The position numbers and the translations under genes are program-made. From Oscillibacter sp. (GTDB taxonomy: Bacteria; Bacillota; Clostridia; Oscillospirales; Oscillospiraceae): a stretch of DNA of 13,079 bases. Under the pieces are notes generated by a model. The model searched no databases, was not told the origin of the DNA, and saw nothing but the letters and a program-made list of their open reading frames with translations. Location of the stretch: assembly GCA_009773995.1 (NCBI GenBank), contig VSMY01000077.1, positions 1 to 13,079 of the forward strand, in the 5' to 3' direction. This document shows, one piece after another, positions 6,802-12,755 of this stretch. Position 1 is the first letter of the stretch, and every line of letters begins with the position of its first letter.

Positions 6802-7698
6802 TCAGGGGGCGTCCTCCTTTGCGGGCTTGGAGGACCCGGCGGCGCAGGTGAAGCCGGAGGAGACGGCCCCCGTGGGACAGACGGCTTTGCACTTCCCGCA
6901 GCGGATGCACTCCGGGCCGTTGACGTCCCGGGTCACCTCCACCTGCATGGGACAGGCCGCCTCGCACTTCCCGCAGCCGACGCACTTGTCCCGGTCCAGC
7001 CGCATCTGGAAAAAGCTGAAGCGGTTGAAGAGGGCGTAAAAGGCCCCCAGGGGGCACAGGTACTTGCAAAAGGGCCGGTGAATGGCCATGGAACCGATCA
7101 GGATGACCGCCAGCACCAGGGCCTTCCAGCTGAACAGGGCCCCGACCGCCTTCCGCAGATTCGGGTCCAGCAGCAGCAGGGGAATGCCCCCTTCTAACGT
7201 TCCGGCGGGACAGAGGTACTTACAAAACAGAGGCGGGACAATGCCGGTGTCCGTGACGAGAAAGGCCGGGAGCAAAATGACCAGGAAGGCCAGGACCCCA
7301 TATTTCAGATACCGGGCGGGCCGGTCCAGCCGCCGGGGGACCGTGGGCTTGGGGACCGGAATCATGTGCAGCAGGTCCTGAACCAGCCCGAAGGGGCACA
7401 GCAGCCCGCAGACCGCCCGGCCCAGAACCACGCCGAAGAGCATGAGGGACCCCAGCACGTAGAAGGGGAAGTGGCGCTTCGCCCCCAGGGCGGTCTGCAG
7501 GGCCCCGAGGGGACAGGCTCCCAGGGCTCCGGGGCAGGAGTAGCAGTTCAGCACGGGGACGCAGACCGCTTTTGTGCCCCCGGTGAAGATCCGCCCCTTC
7601 CGAAAGCCCGCGGCGTAGCCGTTGAACAGGGCGGCGGAGGCCAGCTGGATCATCCGCCGGGGGGAGATCCTCACCCGATGCCGATGCACTCGAGACAT
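6802..7698 (-). CDS. NapH-like polyferredoxin membrane protein
   Basis: Integral membrane iron-sulfur protein of the NapH/CcoG/YccM type, 298 residues, thought to move electrons between the membrane quinone pool or cytoplasm and a redox partner. Cysteine motifs in order: C46, C52, C55 and C62 (CVPVLNCYSCPGALGAC); C97 and C101 (CGLLCP); C159 and C163 and C211 and C215 (CKYLCP, twice); then two C-terminal 4Fe-4S ferredoxin sets, C239/242/245/249 and C264/267/270/274. Hydrophobic helices lie at about 78-97, 132-149 and 190-206. Its start overlaps the small CXXC gene by 28 bases. A GTG at 7674 overlaps that gene's stop as GTGA and would give a protein 8 residues shorter, starting RISPRRMIQ; it is a credible alternative. 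It is the last gene of a redox operon with a TlpA-like lipoprotein. The direction of electron flow and the partner are inferred. Confidence 0.9.
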   Translation of the reverse strand: MSRVHRHRVRISPRRMIQLASAALFNGYAAGFRKGRIFTGGTKAVCVPVLNCYSCPGALGACPLGALQTALGAKRHFPFYVLGSLMLFGVVLGRAVCGLLCPFGLVQDLLHMIPVPKPTVPRRLDRPARYLKYGVLAFLVILLPAFLVTDTGIVPPLFCKYLCPAGTLEGGIPLLLLDPNLRKAVGALFSWKALVLAVILIGSMAIHRPFCKYLCPLGAFYALFNRFSFFQMRLDRDKCVGCGKCEAACPMQVEVTRDVNGPECIRCGKCKAVCPTGAVSSGFTCAAGSSKPAKEDAP

Positions 7699-7823
7699 AT
7701 CCGCACCGCCTTTTGGAGGACTTCGGTTTGCTCCTGCCGCAGAAGCCCCGTTCCAATCAGGGCCAGGGCCAGCCCCAGACCGCCGAAGCGCAGGGCCGTA
7801 ATCGCTTTTTTATGCGTCTTCAA
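7671..7823 (-). CDS. Small CXXC membrane protein (CD1871A-like)
   Basis: A 50-residue protein: a short basic N-terminus (KTHKKAITALRF), one hydrophobic helix (GGLGLALALIGTGLL, about 14-28), an amphipathic stretch, and the ending ICLECIGIG with CLEC at 43-46. I recall this pattern from Clostridia small proteins named CD1871A family CXXC motif-containing protein, encoded beside NapH-like Fe-S proteins. The start is TTG at 7821-7823, with AAAGGA 11 bases upstream; it overlaps the end of the TlpA-like gene by 14 bases and runs 28 bases into the Fe-S gene, which suggests tight co-translation. The CXXC is probably a redox thiol pair at the membrane face, passing electrons or disulfides between its two neighbours. 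This function is inferred. Such a short gene is easily missed by gene finders. Confidence 0.82.
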   Translation of the reverse strand: MKTHKKAITALRFGGLGLALALIGTGLLRQEQTEVLQKAVRICLECIGIG

Positions 7824-8427
7824 GGCTGACCGCATCCTTTCCCCCGGCCTCCAGGGCCTGGTTCACCGCGTCCAGATACACGCCGGCCAGGTCCGCCTGT
7901 CCGCCGATGATGGCCTCGCCCACCAGCGTGCCGCCGCTGTCCGCAAGGACCGTCGTGGGGGTGTACATCAAATTCCCGGCCAGGTCCAGCAGATCTCCCT
8001 CTCCGGAGATAAGGGTGACTCCCTCGAAGCCCGCGTCCTCCAGGACCTCCCGGACGGAGTCCTCGTTCCCATAGCCGTCCAGGCAGACGGTGACCACCGC
8101 CACGTTGTCCGGCAGGGCCTTTTCAAAGGCCGCGATATCCGGCATCTCCGCGATGCAGGGCGGACAGGTGAGGGCCCAGAAATTGAAGACCGTCACGTCC
8201 TTGGCGGCGACGTCCTCCTGGGTGAAGGCCCCCCCGTCCAGGGTGCCCGCCGAGAAGGAGGCCAGGCTCCCCAGGGCGGCGGCGCCCTCCGCCGCCTCCC
8301 GGCTCTCCTGAGCCGGAGGCGGGTCCTCCGCCGGGGGCTCGGAAGCCTTTTTCCCGCCGCACCCGGCGGACAGAACAAAAATCAGGATGACGCCAAGGAA
8401 CAGGGAAATGGTTTTTTTCAGATTCAT
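7810..8427 (-). CDS. TlpA-like thioredoxin-fold lipoprotein
   Basis: A 205-residue extracytoplasmic thiol-disulfide protein. The signal sequence (about 1-22) ends in a lipobox-like LSAGC with lipidated Cys23, followed by an acidic Pro/Glu/Ala-rich linker to about residue 50. The thioredoxin-fold domain carries the active site FNFWALTCPPC (Cys88, Cys91) and the cis-proline loop YTPTTV (Pro157); a third cysteine is at 115. I set the start at the ATG at 8427, with GAAGG 7 bases upstream; a longer frame from 8481 would put extra residues before the signal peptide and lies inside the predicted promoter. It is the first gene of the redox operon. It most likely reduces disulfides or peroxides outside the membrane, re-reduced through the small CXXC protein and the Fe-S protein; its substrate is unknown. 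Confidence 0.9.
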   Translation of the reverse strand: MNLKKTISLFLGVILIFVLSAGCGGKKASEPPAEDPPPAQESREAAEGAAALGSLASFSAGTLDGGAFTQEDVAAKDVTVFNFWALTCPPCIAEMPDIAAFEKALPDNVAVVTVCLDGYGNEDSVREVLEDAGFEGVTLISGEGDLLDLAGNLMYTPTTVLADSGGTLVGEAIIGGQADLAGVYLDAVNQALEAGGKDAVSLEDA

Positions 8428-8476
8428 GAAGCGCCCTTCTTTCGTGATGTTAAGCGTATGGAACGCCCGCCGCTTC

Positions 8477-8485
8477 ATCATACCA
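8477..8485 (-). promoter_or_regulatory. Extended -10 promoter of the redox operon
   Basis: On the minus strand TGGTATGAT forms an extended -10 element, with TATGAT at 8477-8482. The hexamer 17 bp upstream is TGTACA, a partial match to TTGACA. Transcription would begin near 8470, about 43 bases before the lipoprotein start. Confidence 0.6.
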
Positions 8486-8559
8486 CAGGTCTTCCCAATT
8501 GTACACTCATAAAAATAGAAGCGGCCATCTCGTTACAAATGAGCAGCAATAATTTATAC

Positions 8560-8601
8560 CTTTTTGCGAATAGTTGGAAGTTATTCGACAAAAAGCGACA
8601 A
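8560..8601. promoter_or_regulatory. Inverted repeat with Spo0A-box-like heptamers
   Basis: In the AT-rich divergent gap, CTTTTTGCGAATA (8560-8572) pairs with TATTCGACAAAAAG (8582-8595) except for one unpaired base. The right arm contains TTCGACA (8584-8590), an exact match on this strand to the 0A box TGTCGAA, and AGCGACA (8594-8600), a 5-of-7 match, follows exactly 10 bp later. This could be an operator for the XRE protein or a Spo0A site. The rest of 8486-8689 holds AT-rich promoter-like sequence and no gene that I can support; a weak AATAAT -10 candidate lies near 8651. Confidence 0.45.
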
Positions 8602-8689
8602 TTTTTCTTGAATATGCACGCCGCTGGCCTGGACGATTCTGCAAATTTGGAATAATCTTCCTTTTAGAGAGTGAAAGGAGGAAGAAGTT

Positions 8690-8956
8690 TTGTTTTCGCG
8701 ACGTACGCCAACGCAAGCCGATCGGGAGCTCTTTGGGCGGCTTATCCACGACGCGCGCAAAAGCCAAAACATGACGCAGGAAAAACTTGCGGAACGCATG
8801 AGCTGCTCCCTGCGCTGGATCAACCGGGTCGAGCGGGGAGAAAGCAGCTTGAATTGGAAGGACACGATTCGTCTGCTGGTCATCCTAAATCTGCCGCTGG
8901 AGGAAGTGGCGGAGGGGGTGGGTCTGGATGTTTCGGTACTTGCCGGTCGAAAATGA
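8690..8956 (+). CDS. XRE-family helix-turn-helix regulator (small)
   Basis: An 88-residue DNA-binding protein made almost only of one Cro/C1-type domain: LIHDARKSQNMTQEKLAERMSCSLRWINRVERGESSLNWKDTIRLLVIL spans about residues 18-66, with the recognition helix around SLRWINRVERG. The start is TTG at 8690-8692, supported by AAAGGAGG 8 bases upstream, one of the best ribosome binding sites in the window. There is no sensor or protease domain, so its signal must come from a partner. Its 3' end overlaps the following small gene by 29 bases, which points to such a partner. The inverted repeat at 8560-8595 is a candidate operator. Its targets are unknown. Confidence 0.88.
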   Translation: MFSRRTPTQADRELFGRLIHDARKSQNMTQEKLAERMSCSLRWINRVERGESSLNWKDTIRLLVILNLPLEEVAEGVGLDVSVLAGRK

Positions 8957-9155
8957 GGCGTTTTCTCCTTACCTTGGCCGGTATCGGACGTTTGGGCTCC
9001 GGGTCCTGCGGAGCGGAGAGGAGGGGGTCGAGGAAGTCATGGTCCTGCCGGGCGTGTCCACCGATTTTGGCTTTACCCTGCGGCTGGCCGGGCTTTTTAC
9101 GGAGAAGCAGCTGGACCCTCTGCGCCTGCTGGACGTCATCGGGGATTTGCTTTAA
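8928..9155 (+). CDS. DUF6514-like small protein
   Basis: A 75-residue protein of unknown function. The pattern YRTFGLRVL at 19-27, then GVSTDF, then LDPLRLLDVIGDLL at the C-terminus, resembles what I recall of DUF6514, a family of short Clostridia proteins ending in an acidic, leucine-rich segment. There is no signal peptide, membrane helix or cysteine. The ATG at 8928 lies inside the end of the XRE gene in another frame, with GGAGGGGG about 9 bases upstream, so the two are translationally linked. A strong terminator follows, making a two-gene unit. It could bind or modulate the XRE protein, but this rests on gene order only. The family assignment is moderately sure. Confidence 0.68.
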   Translation: MFRYLPVENEAFSPYLGRYRTFGLRVLRSGEEGVEEVMVLPGVSTDFGFTLRLAGLFTEKQLDPLRLLDVIGDLL

Positions 9156-9192
9156 AGTTCACGAGCCCATGGAAGCTCCGCGTACGGCGAAA

Positions 9193-9233
9193 GCCCCGCC
9201 CGGAAGCGCACGCTTTCGGGCGGGGCAGTTTTT
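9193..9233 (+). terminator. Intrinsic terminator of the XRE/DUF6514 unit
   Basis: GCCCCGCCCG (9193-9202) pairs with CGGGCGGGGC (9217-9226), the stem extending inward through GAAGCG and CGCTTT, followed by a five-T run (9229-9233). It is 38 bases after the upstream stop. It could also stop the convergent purine permease transcript, though on that strand only TTT follows the stem. Confidence 0.9.
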
Positions 9234-9247
9234 ATGTACTGCCGGAC

Positions 9248-10669
9248 TTACACAATCAGGAAGAACTTGAAGAGGAACAGGGCGGAGATCACATAGGTCA
9301 GCACGGAGACCTCCTTCGCTTTGCCGCTGAAAACCTTGATGACGGTGTAGGAGATCATCGCCAGGCCGATGGCGTGGCCGATGGAGCCGGAGACCGGCAT
9401 GCCGATGAGCATCAGGGACACGGGGACCATCTGGTCCATGTCGCCGAAGTCCACGTTTTTCAGGCCCATCAGCATCAGCACGCCTACATAGATCAAGGCG
9501 GCGGAGGTGGCCGCGGCGGGGATGATGGCGGCGATGGGGGCGATGAAGATGCAGGCCAGGAAGAGAATGCCGGTGGTCAGGGCCGTCAGGCCCGTGCGGC
9601 CGCCGGCCTCCACGCCGGAGGCGGACTCCACAAAGGTGGTGACGGTGGAGGTGCCGGAGCAGGCCCCCGCCACGGTGCCGATGGCGTCGGACAGCAGGGC
9701 TTCCTTCATGTTGGGCATGTTGCCCTGATCGTCTACCATGCCCGCCCGGGAGGCGGTGCCCACCAGGGTGCCGATGGTGTCGAACATGTCGATCATGCAG
9801 AAGGTGATGATTAGGGTGATGGCGGTAAACCCGCCGATCTGGAGGAAGCCGGAGAAGTTGAACTTAAAGAGGGTGGTCTCCACCATGTCGGCGAAGGGAG
9901 GCGCGAAGGAGGCGCTGGCCAGGGAGGCGAAGGGATTGGCCCCCAGGAAAACGGCGTCCCCGGCCCAGTAGACCACGGAGGCCACCAGCATGCCCAGCAG
10001 CACCGCCGCCTTAATTCCCTTCTTCGCCAGGATCACCATGACGAACAGGCCGATGAAGGCGGTGACTACCGTGAGGATCATGGGCCCGTAGCCGGAGCCC
10101 ATGGAGCCCTGGGCCACGCTGGGAGTGAGCGCGCCGAAGAAGTCCCGCATCATGTAGAAGGGGCCCCCGGCCTCGGAGTAGATGCCCGCGTTGGAGCCCA
10201 GGCCGATGTTCATCAGCATGATGCCGATGGCCGGAGCAATGCCCAGCCGCACGCCCAAGGGGATGGCGTCCACAATCTTCTCCCGGATGTTGAAGATGGA
10301 GAGGATGATGAAGACGATGCCCTCCACCAGGATGATGACCAGGGCCGCCTGGAAGCTGGCCACGTAGGTCATGCCGGTCATGGCGGCGATGTTGCCCACC
10401 ACCACGGCGAAGAAGCTGTTCAGCCCCATGCCCGGAGCCAGGGCAAAGGGCTTGTTGGCCAGGAAGGCCATGCAGAACATGGCGATGGCGGAGGCGATGC
10501 AGGTGGCCATAAACACGCCGTTCCAAAGGGACGAGCCGACGTCGAAGTTCGTCAGCAGATTGGGGTTCAGGGCGATGATGTAGGCCATCGTCATGAACGT
10601 GGTCAGGCCCGCCAGAATCTCCGTGCGGACGTTGGTGCCGTTTTCTCGCAGGCGGAACAGGTTTTCCAT
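9248..10669 (-). CDS. Purine base permease, AzgA/PbuG type
   Basis: A 473-residue inner-membrane transporter that takes up purine bases (hypoxanthine, guanine or adenine) by cation symport. It belongs to the AzgA-like branch of the NCS2/NAT superfamily: TTFMTMAYIIALNPNLL near the N-terminus, LAPGMGLNSFFAVVVG in the third region, FCMIDMFDTIGTLVGTASRAGM, and the conserved GTSTVTTFVESASGVEAGGRTGLTAL substrate-site segment. There are many hydrophobic helices, in line with the 12-14 of this fold, and length fits the family. GAGGG lies 6 bases before the ATG. It is divergent from adenine deaminase, so adenine or hypoxanthine is the likely cargo; the sequence alone does not fix which base. No purine riboswitch core was found in its leader. 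Confidence 0.93.
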   Translation of the reverse strand: MENLFRLRENGTNVRTEILAGLTTFMTMAYIIALNPNLLTNFDVGSSLWNGVFMATCIASAIAMFCMAFLANKPFALAPGMGLNSFFAVVVGNIAAMTGMTYVASFQAALVIILVEGIVFIILSIFNIREKIVDAIPLGVRLGIAPAIGIMLMNIGLGSNAGIYSEAGGPFYMMRDFFGALTPSVAQGSMGSGYGPMILTVVTAFIGLFVMVILAKKGIKAAVLLGMLVASVVYWAGDAVFLGANPFASLASASFAPPFADMVETTLFKFNFSGFLQIGGFTAITLIITFCMIDMFDTIGTLVGTASRAGMVDDQGNMPNMKEALLSDAIGTVAGACSGTSTVTTFVESASGVEAGGRTGLTALTTGILFLACIFIAPIAAIIPAAATSAALIYVGVLMLMGLKNVDFGDMDQMVPVSLMLIGMPVSGSIGHAIGLAMISYTVIKVFSGKAKEVSVLTYVISALFLFKFFLIV

Positions 10670-10696
10670 AATTTTCCCTCTTTTCTCTTTCAGTTT

Positions 10697-10744
10697 TTCA
10701 CGGTGGGGCGTTCACGGTGAACCTGCCAAAGACCCGAAAACGCC
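10697..10744 (-). promoter_or_regulatory. Dyad and direct repeats in the permease leader
   Basis: The leader holds a perfect odd palindrome, GTTCAC-g-GTGAAC (10710-10722). TTCACGGTG occurs twice, at 10697 and 10711, offset by 14 bp. A longer-range stem, GGCGTT (10707-10712) with AACGCC (10739-10744), could also form in the RNA. All of this lies after the predicted transcription start of the permease, a position suited to a repressor site or a leader RNA structure. No known regulator or riboswitch is recognised. Confidence 0.45.
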
Positions 10745-10756
10745 GTCCGTATCTTT

Positions 10757-10785
10757 ACTATACAGCATTTCGCCGAAAAATACAA
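10757..10785 (-). promoter_or_regulatory. Promoter of the purine permease gene
   Basis: On the minus strand TTGTAT (10780-10785) and TATAGT (10757-10762) are separated by 17 bp, giving a start near 10750 and a leader of about 80 bases. The sequence between this promoter and that of adenine deaminase (10786-10881) contains an imperfect AAAGG-ccga-CCTTT dyad at 10818-10831 and nothing else I can name. Confidence 0.68.
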
Positions 10786-10881
10786 GGTTAATTTCCTAGT
10801 CATTTGTGCCAAACATAAAAGGCCGACCTTTACACCCTGTGAGAAATTTCCTGTTTTCCCCCATGCCTTTGGACAGGGGGC

Positions 10882-10912
10882 TTGACAAATCTCCGGGAAA
10901 AAGATACATAAT
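10882..10912 (+). promoter_or_regulatory. Promoter of the adenine deaminase gene
   Basis: A consensus -35 TTGACA (10882-10887) is followed by the AT-rich TACATAATAT. The -10 could be TACATA at 17 bp spacing or the better matching CATAAT (10907-10912) at 19 bp. The transcript leader would be short, about 20-25 bases, leaving no room for a riboswitch; control must act at the DNA or come from elsewhere. Confidence 0.62.
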
Positions 10913-10940
10913 ATGGTAGAAACGAAAGGAGCGTGATCCC

Positions 10941-12665
10941 ATGTGTGAGCGATATGAGGACCGGATCGGCCGGGAGACGCGGAGAAAGCGGCGGGTCGTC
11001 GCCGCGGCGACGGGCCGGGAACCGGCGGACCTGGTGCTGAAAAACGCGTCTTATGTCAATGTCTTTACAGGCGAGGTACTGACGGCGGACGTCGCCGTGG
11101 CGGAGGGGCTCGTGGCGGGCGTGGGGTCTTACTCCGGCAGGGAGGAGCGGGACTGCGCCGGCAAGCTGGTGCTCCCCGGCTTTGTGGACGCCCATATTCA
11201 CTTGGAGAGCTCCTTGGTGGCCCCGGCGGAATTTGTGAAAGCGGTGCTGCCCCACGGCACCACCACGGTAGTGACGGACCCCCATGAAATCGCCAACGTC
11301 ATGGGGGCCGACGGCATTGCGTATATGCTCCAGGCTACGGAGGGCCTGCCGGTGGACGTGCGGTTCATGCTGCCCTCCTGCGTCCCCGCCACGCCCCTGG
11401 ACGAGTCCGGCGCGTCGCTGGAGCGGGAGGACCTGGACGGCTTCTACGGCTATCCCCGGGTTCAGGGCCTGGCGGAGATGATGAACTTTGTGGGCGTTCT
11501 GGCGGAAGACGAGGGCGTGCTGGAGAAGCTGGCGGCGGCGGATTTGGCGGACCGGCGGATCGACGGCCACGCGCCGGACCTGGCGGGAAACGGCCTGAAC
11601 GCCTACATCGCCGCCGGGGTCCGCTCGGACCACGAGTGCCACGACCTGAAGGACGCGATTGCCAAGCTGGAACGGGGCCAGTATATCATGATTCGGGAGG
11701 GCACCGCCGCCCGGAATCTGGAAGCCCTGGTCCCCTTGCTGAATGAAAAATACGGGAGCCGCTGTCTCCTCTGCACCGACGACAAGCACCCTGGAGACCT
11801 TTTGGAAAAGGGCCACATCGACGCGATTATTAAACAGGCCGTAAGCTTGGGGGCGGACCCCATCGCGGCCGTGAAGGCCGCCACCCTCAACGCCGCCCAG
11901 TACTTCGGGCTGCACGATCGGGGAGCCGTCGCGCCGGGGTATCTGGCGGACCTGGTCGTCATCGACAATTTCCAGAGCTTCCGGGTGGAGGCGGTCTATA
12001 AGCGGGGAATCCTGGCGGCGGAGCACGGCGGGGCCAGGCCCTTCCCGGTTCCCGTTGTGGAGCCCCGGCTGACGGAGCGGGCCCACCATACCTTCCAGGT
12101 GGGCGCTCTTACGGCGGAGGCTTTCCAAAACCGCGGTCCTCTGGGCGTGGTGGGCATAGTGGACGGCGAAATCACCACCGTGGACGCGGGCCGGGCCGAG
12201 ACGGCGGACGCCGCCGGGGATATTCTCCGGGCCGCCGTGGTGGAGCGGCACAAGGGAACGGGCCACACCGGCGTGGGCTTCCTCCGGGGCTACGGCTTGA
12301 AGTCCGGCGCGGTGGCCACCAGCATCTCCCACGACTCCCACAATATCATCGTCGTGGGGACCACGGAGGAGGACTGCGCCGCCGCCGTGAACCGTGTGGT
12401 GGAGCTGAACGGGGGCATCGTGGTCTGGAACGGCGGGAAGCCCGCCGCCGAGGTTCCCCTGGCGATTGCGGGCATTATGAGCGACGAGCCCCTGGAGGCG
12501 GTGAACGAAAAACTGGAGGCCGCCAAGGCGGCGGCCTACGCCCTGGGAGTCAATCCGGGAATCGACCCCTTCATGACCTTGAGCTTTATGGCCCTTCCGG
12601 TGATTCCCGCTTTGCGGATTACCACCCGGGGCGTATTCGACGTGGGGAGCCAGAGCTACGTGTGA
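10941..12665 (+). CDS. ade: Adenine deaminase (adenine aminohydrolase)
   Basis: Cytoplasmic metalloenzyme that converts adenine to hypoxanthine and ammonia, feeding purine salvage and supplying nitrogen. At 574 residues it matches the bacterial Ade/AdeC type of the amidohydrolase superfamily, not the shorter adenosine-deaminase-like adenine deaminases. Key stretches: the first metal motif GFVDAHIHLESS (H85, H87, E89), TTVVTDPHEIANVMG (H115, E116), DGHAPDLAGNGLNAYIAAGVRSDHE, CTDDKHPGDLLEKGHIDAI, and AGVRSDHECHD; the C-terminal domain carries GLKSGAVATSISHDSHNIIVVG and PFMTLSFMALPVIPALRITTRG. The ATG has AAAGGAG 9 bases upstream. It is divergent from the purine permease, and the pair forms an import-and-deaminate module. 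A strong hairpin follows it. Confidence 0.96.
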   Translation: MCERYEDRIGRETRRKRRVVAAATGREPADLVLKNASYVNVFTGEVLTADVAVAEGLVAGVGSYSGREERDCAGKLVLPGFVDAHIHLESSLVAPAEFVKAVLPHGTTTVVTDPHEIANVMGADGIAYMLQATEGLPVDVRFMLPSCVPATPLDESGASLEREDLDGFYGYPRVQGLAEMMNFVGVLAEDEGVLEKLAAADLADRRIDGHAPDLAGNGLNAYIAAGVRSDHECHDLKDAIAKLERGQYIMIREGTAARNLEALVPLLNEKYGSRCLLCTDDKHPGDLLEKGHIDAIIKQAVSLGADPIAAVKAATLNAAQYFGLHDRGAVAPGYLADLVVIDNFQSFRVEAVYKRGILAAEHGGARPFPVPVVEPRLTERAHHTFQVGALTAEAFQNRGPLGVVGIVDGEITTVDAGRAETADAAGDILRAAVVERHKGTGHTGVGFLRGYGLKSGAVATSISHDSHNIIVVGTTEEDCAAAVNRVVELNGGIVVWNGGKPAAEVPLAIAGIMSDEPLEAVNEKLEAAKAAAYALGVNPGIDPFMTLSFMALPVIPALRITTRGVFDVGSQSYV

Positions 12666-12735
12666 CGGGCGGAAGAGCCGCCCGGCGGAAAGAACGAAAG
12701 AGCGGAGGCGTCCTGAGAAGGACGCCTCCGCTTTT
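12666..12735 (+). terminator. Terminator after adenine deaminase
   Basis: The main stem AGCGGAGGCGTCCT (12701-12714) pairs perfectly over 14 bp with AGGACGCCTCCGCT (12719-12732) around a GAGA loop and is followed by TTTTA. A smaller hairpin, CGGGCGG with CCGCCCG (12666-12684), comes first, directly after the stop codon. On the minus strand the large stem is followed only by CTTTC, so it is a weaker stop for the flotillin gene. Confidence 0.9.
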
Positions 12736-12755
12736 ATGGATCGATTAGTGCAAGA

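Noticed and set aside
5813..7197. Long frames on both strands across arcC
   Set aside because: Shadows of the carbamate kinase gene; the minus-strand frame also runs through a bidirectional terminator and shows His/Leu/Gly-biased composition.
7366..8655. 429-codon plus-strand frame across the redox operon
   Set aside because: It covers the opposite strand of three supported genes and has no recognisable domain; lipobox, CPPC and Fe-S motifs show that the minus strand is the coding one.
8690..9155. Toxin-antitoxin pair
   Set aside because: Gene size and overlap would fit, but the second protein has no RelE, HigB, HipA or other toxin motif and looks more like DUF6514.
10670..10940. Purine riboswitch in the permease/ade intergenic region
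   Set aside because: I looked on both strands for the conserved junction and loop-loop core of the guanine/adenine aptamer and did not find it; the ade leader is too short and the permease leader holds other repeats.
10830..12341. 503-codon open frame on the minus strand
   Set aside because: It is antisense to adenine deaminase, whose motifs, ribosome binding site and promoter are all on the plus strand; the translation is repetitive in Gly/Arg/Val/His and matches nothing I know.
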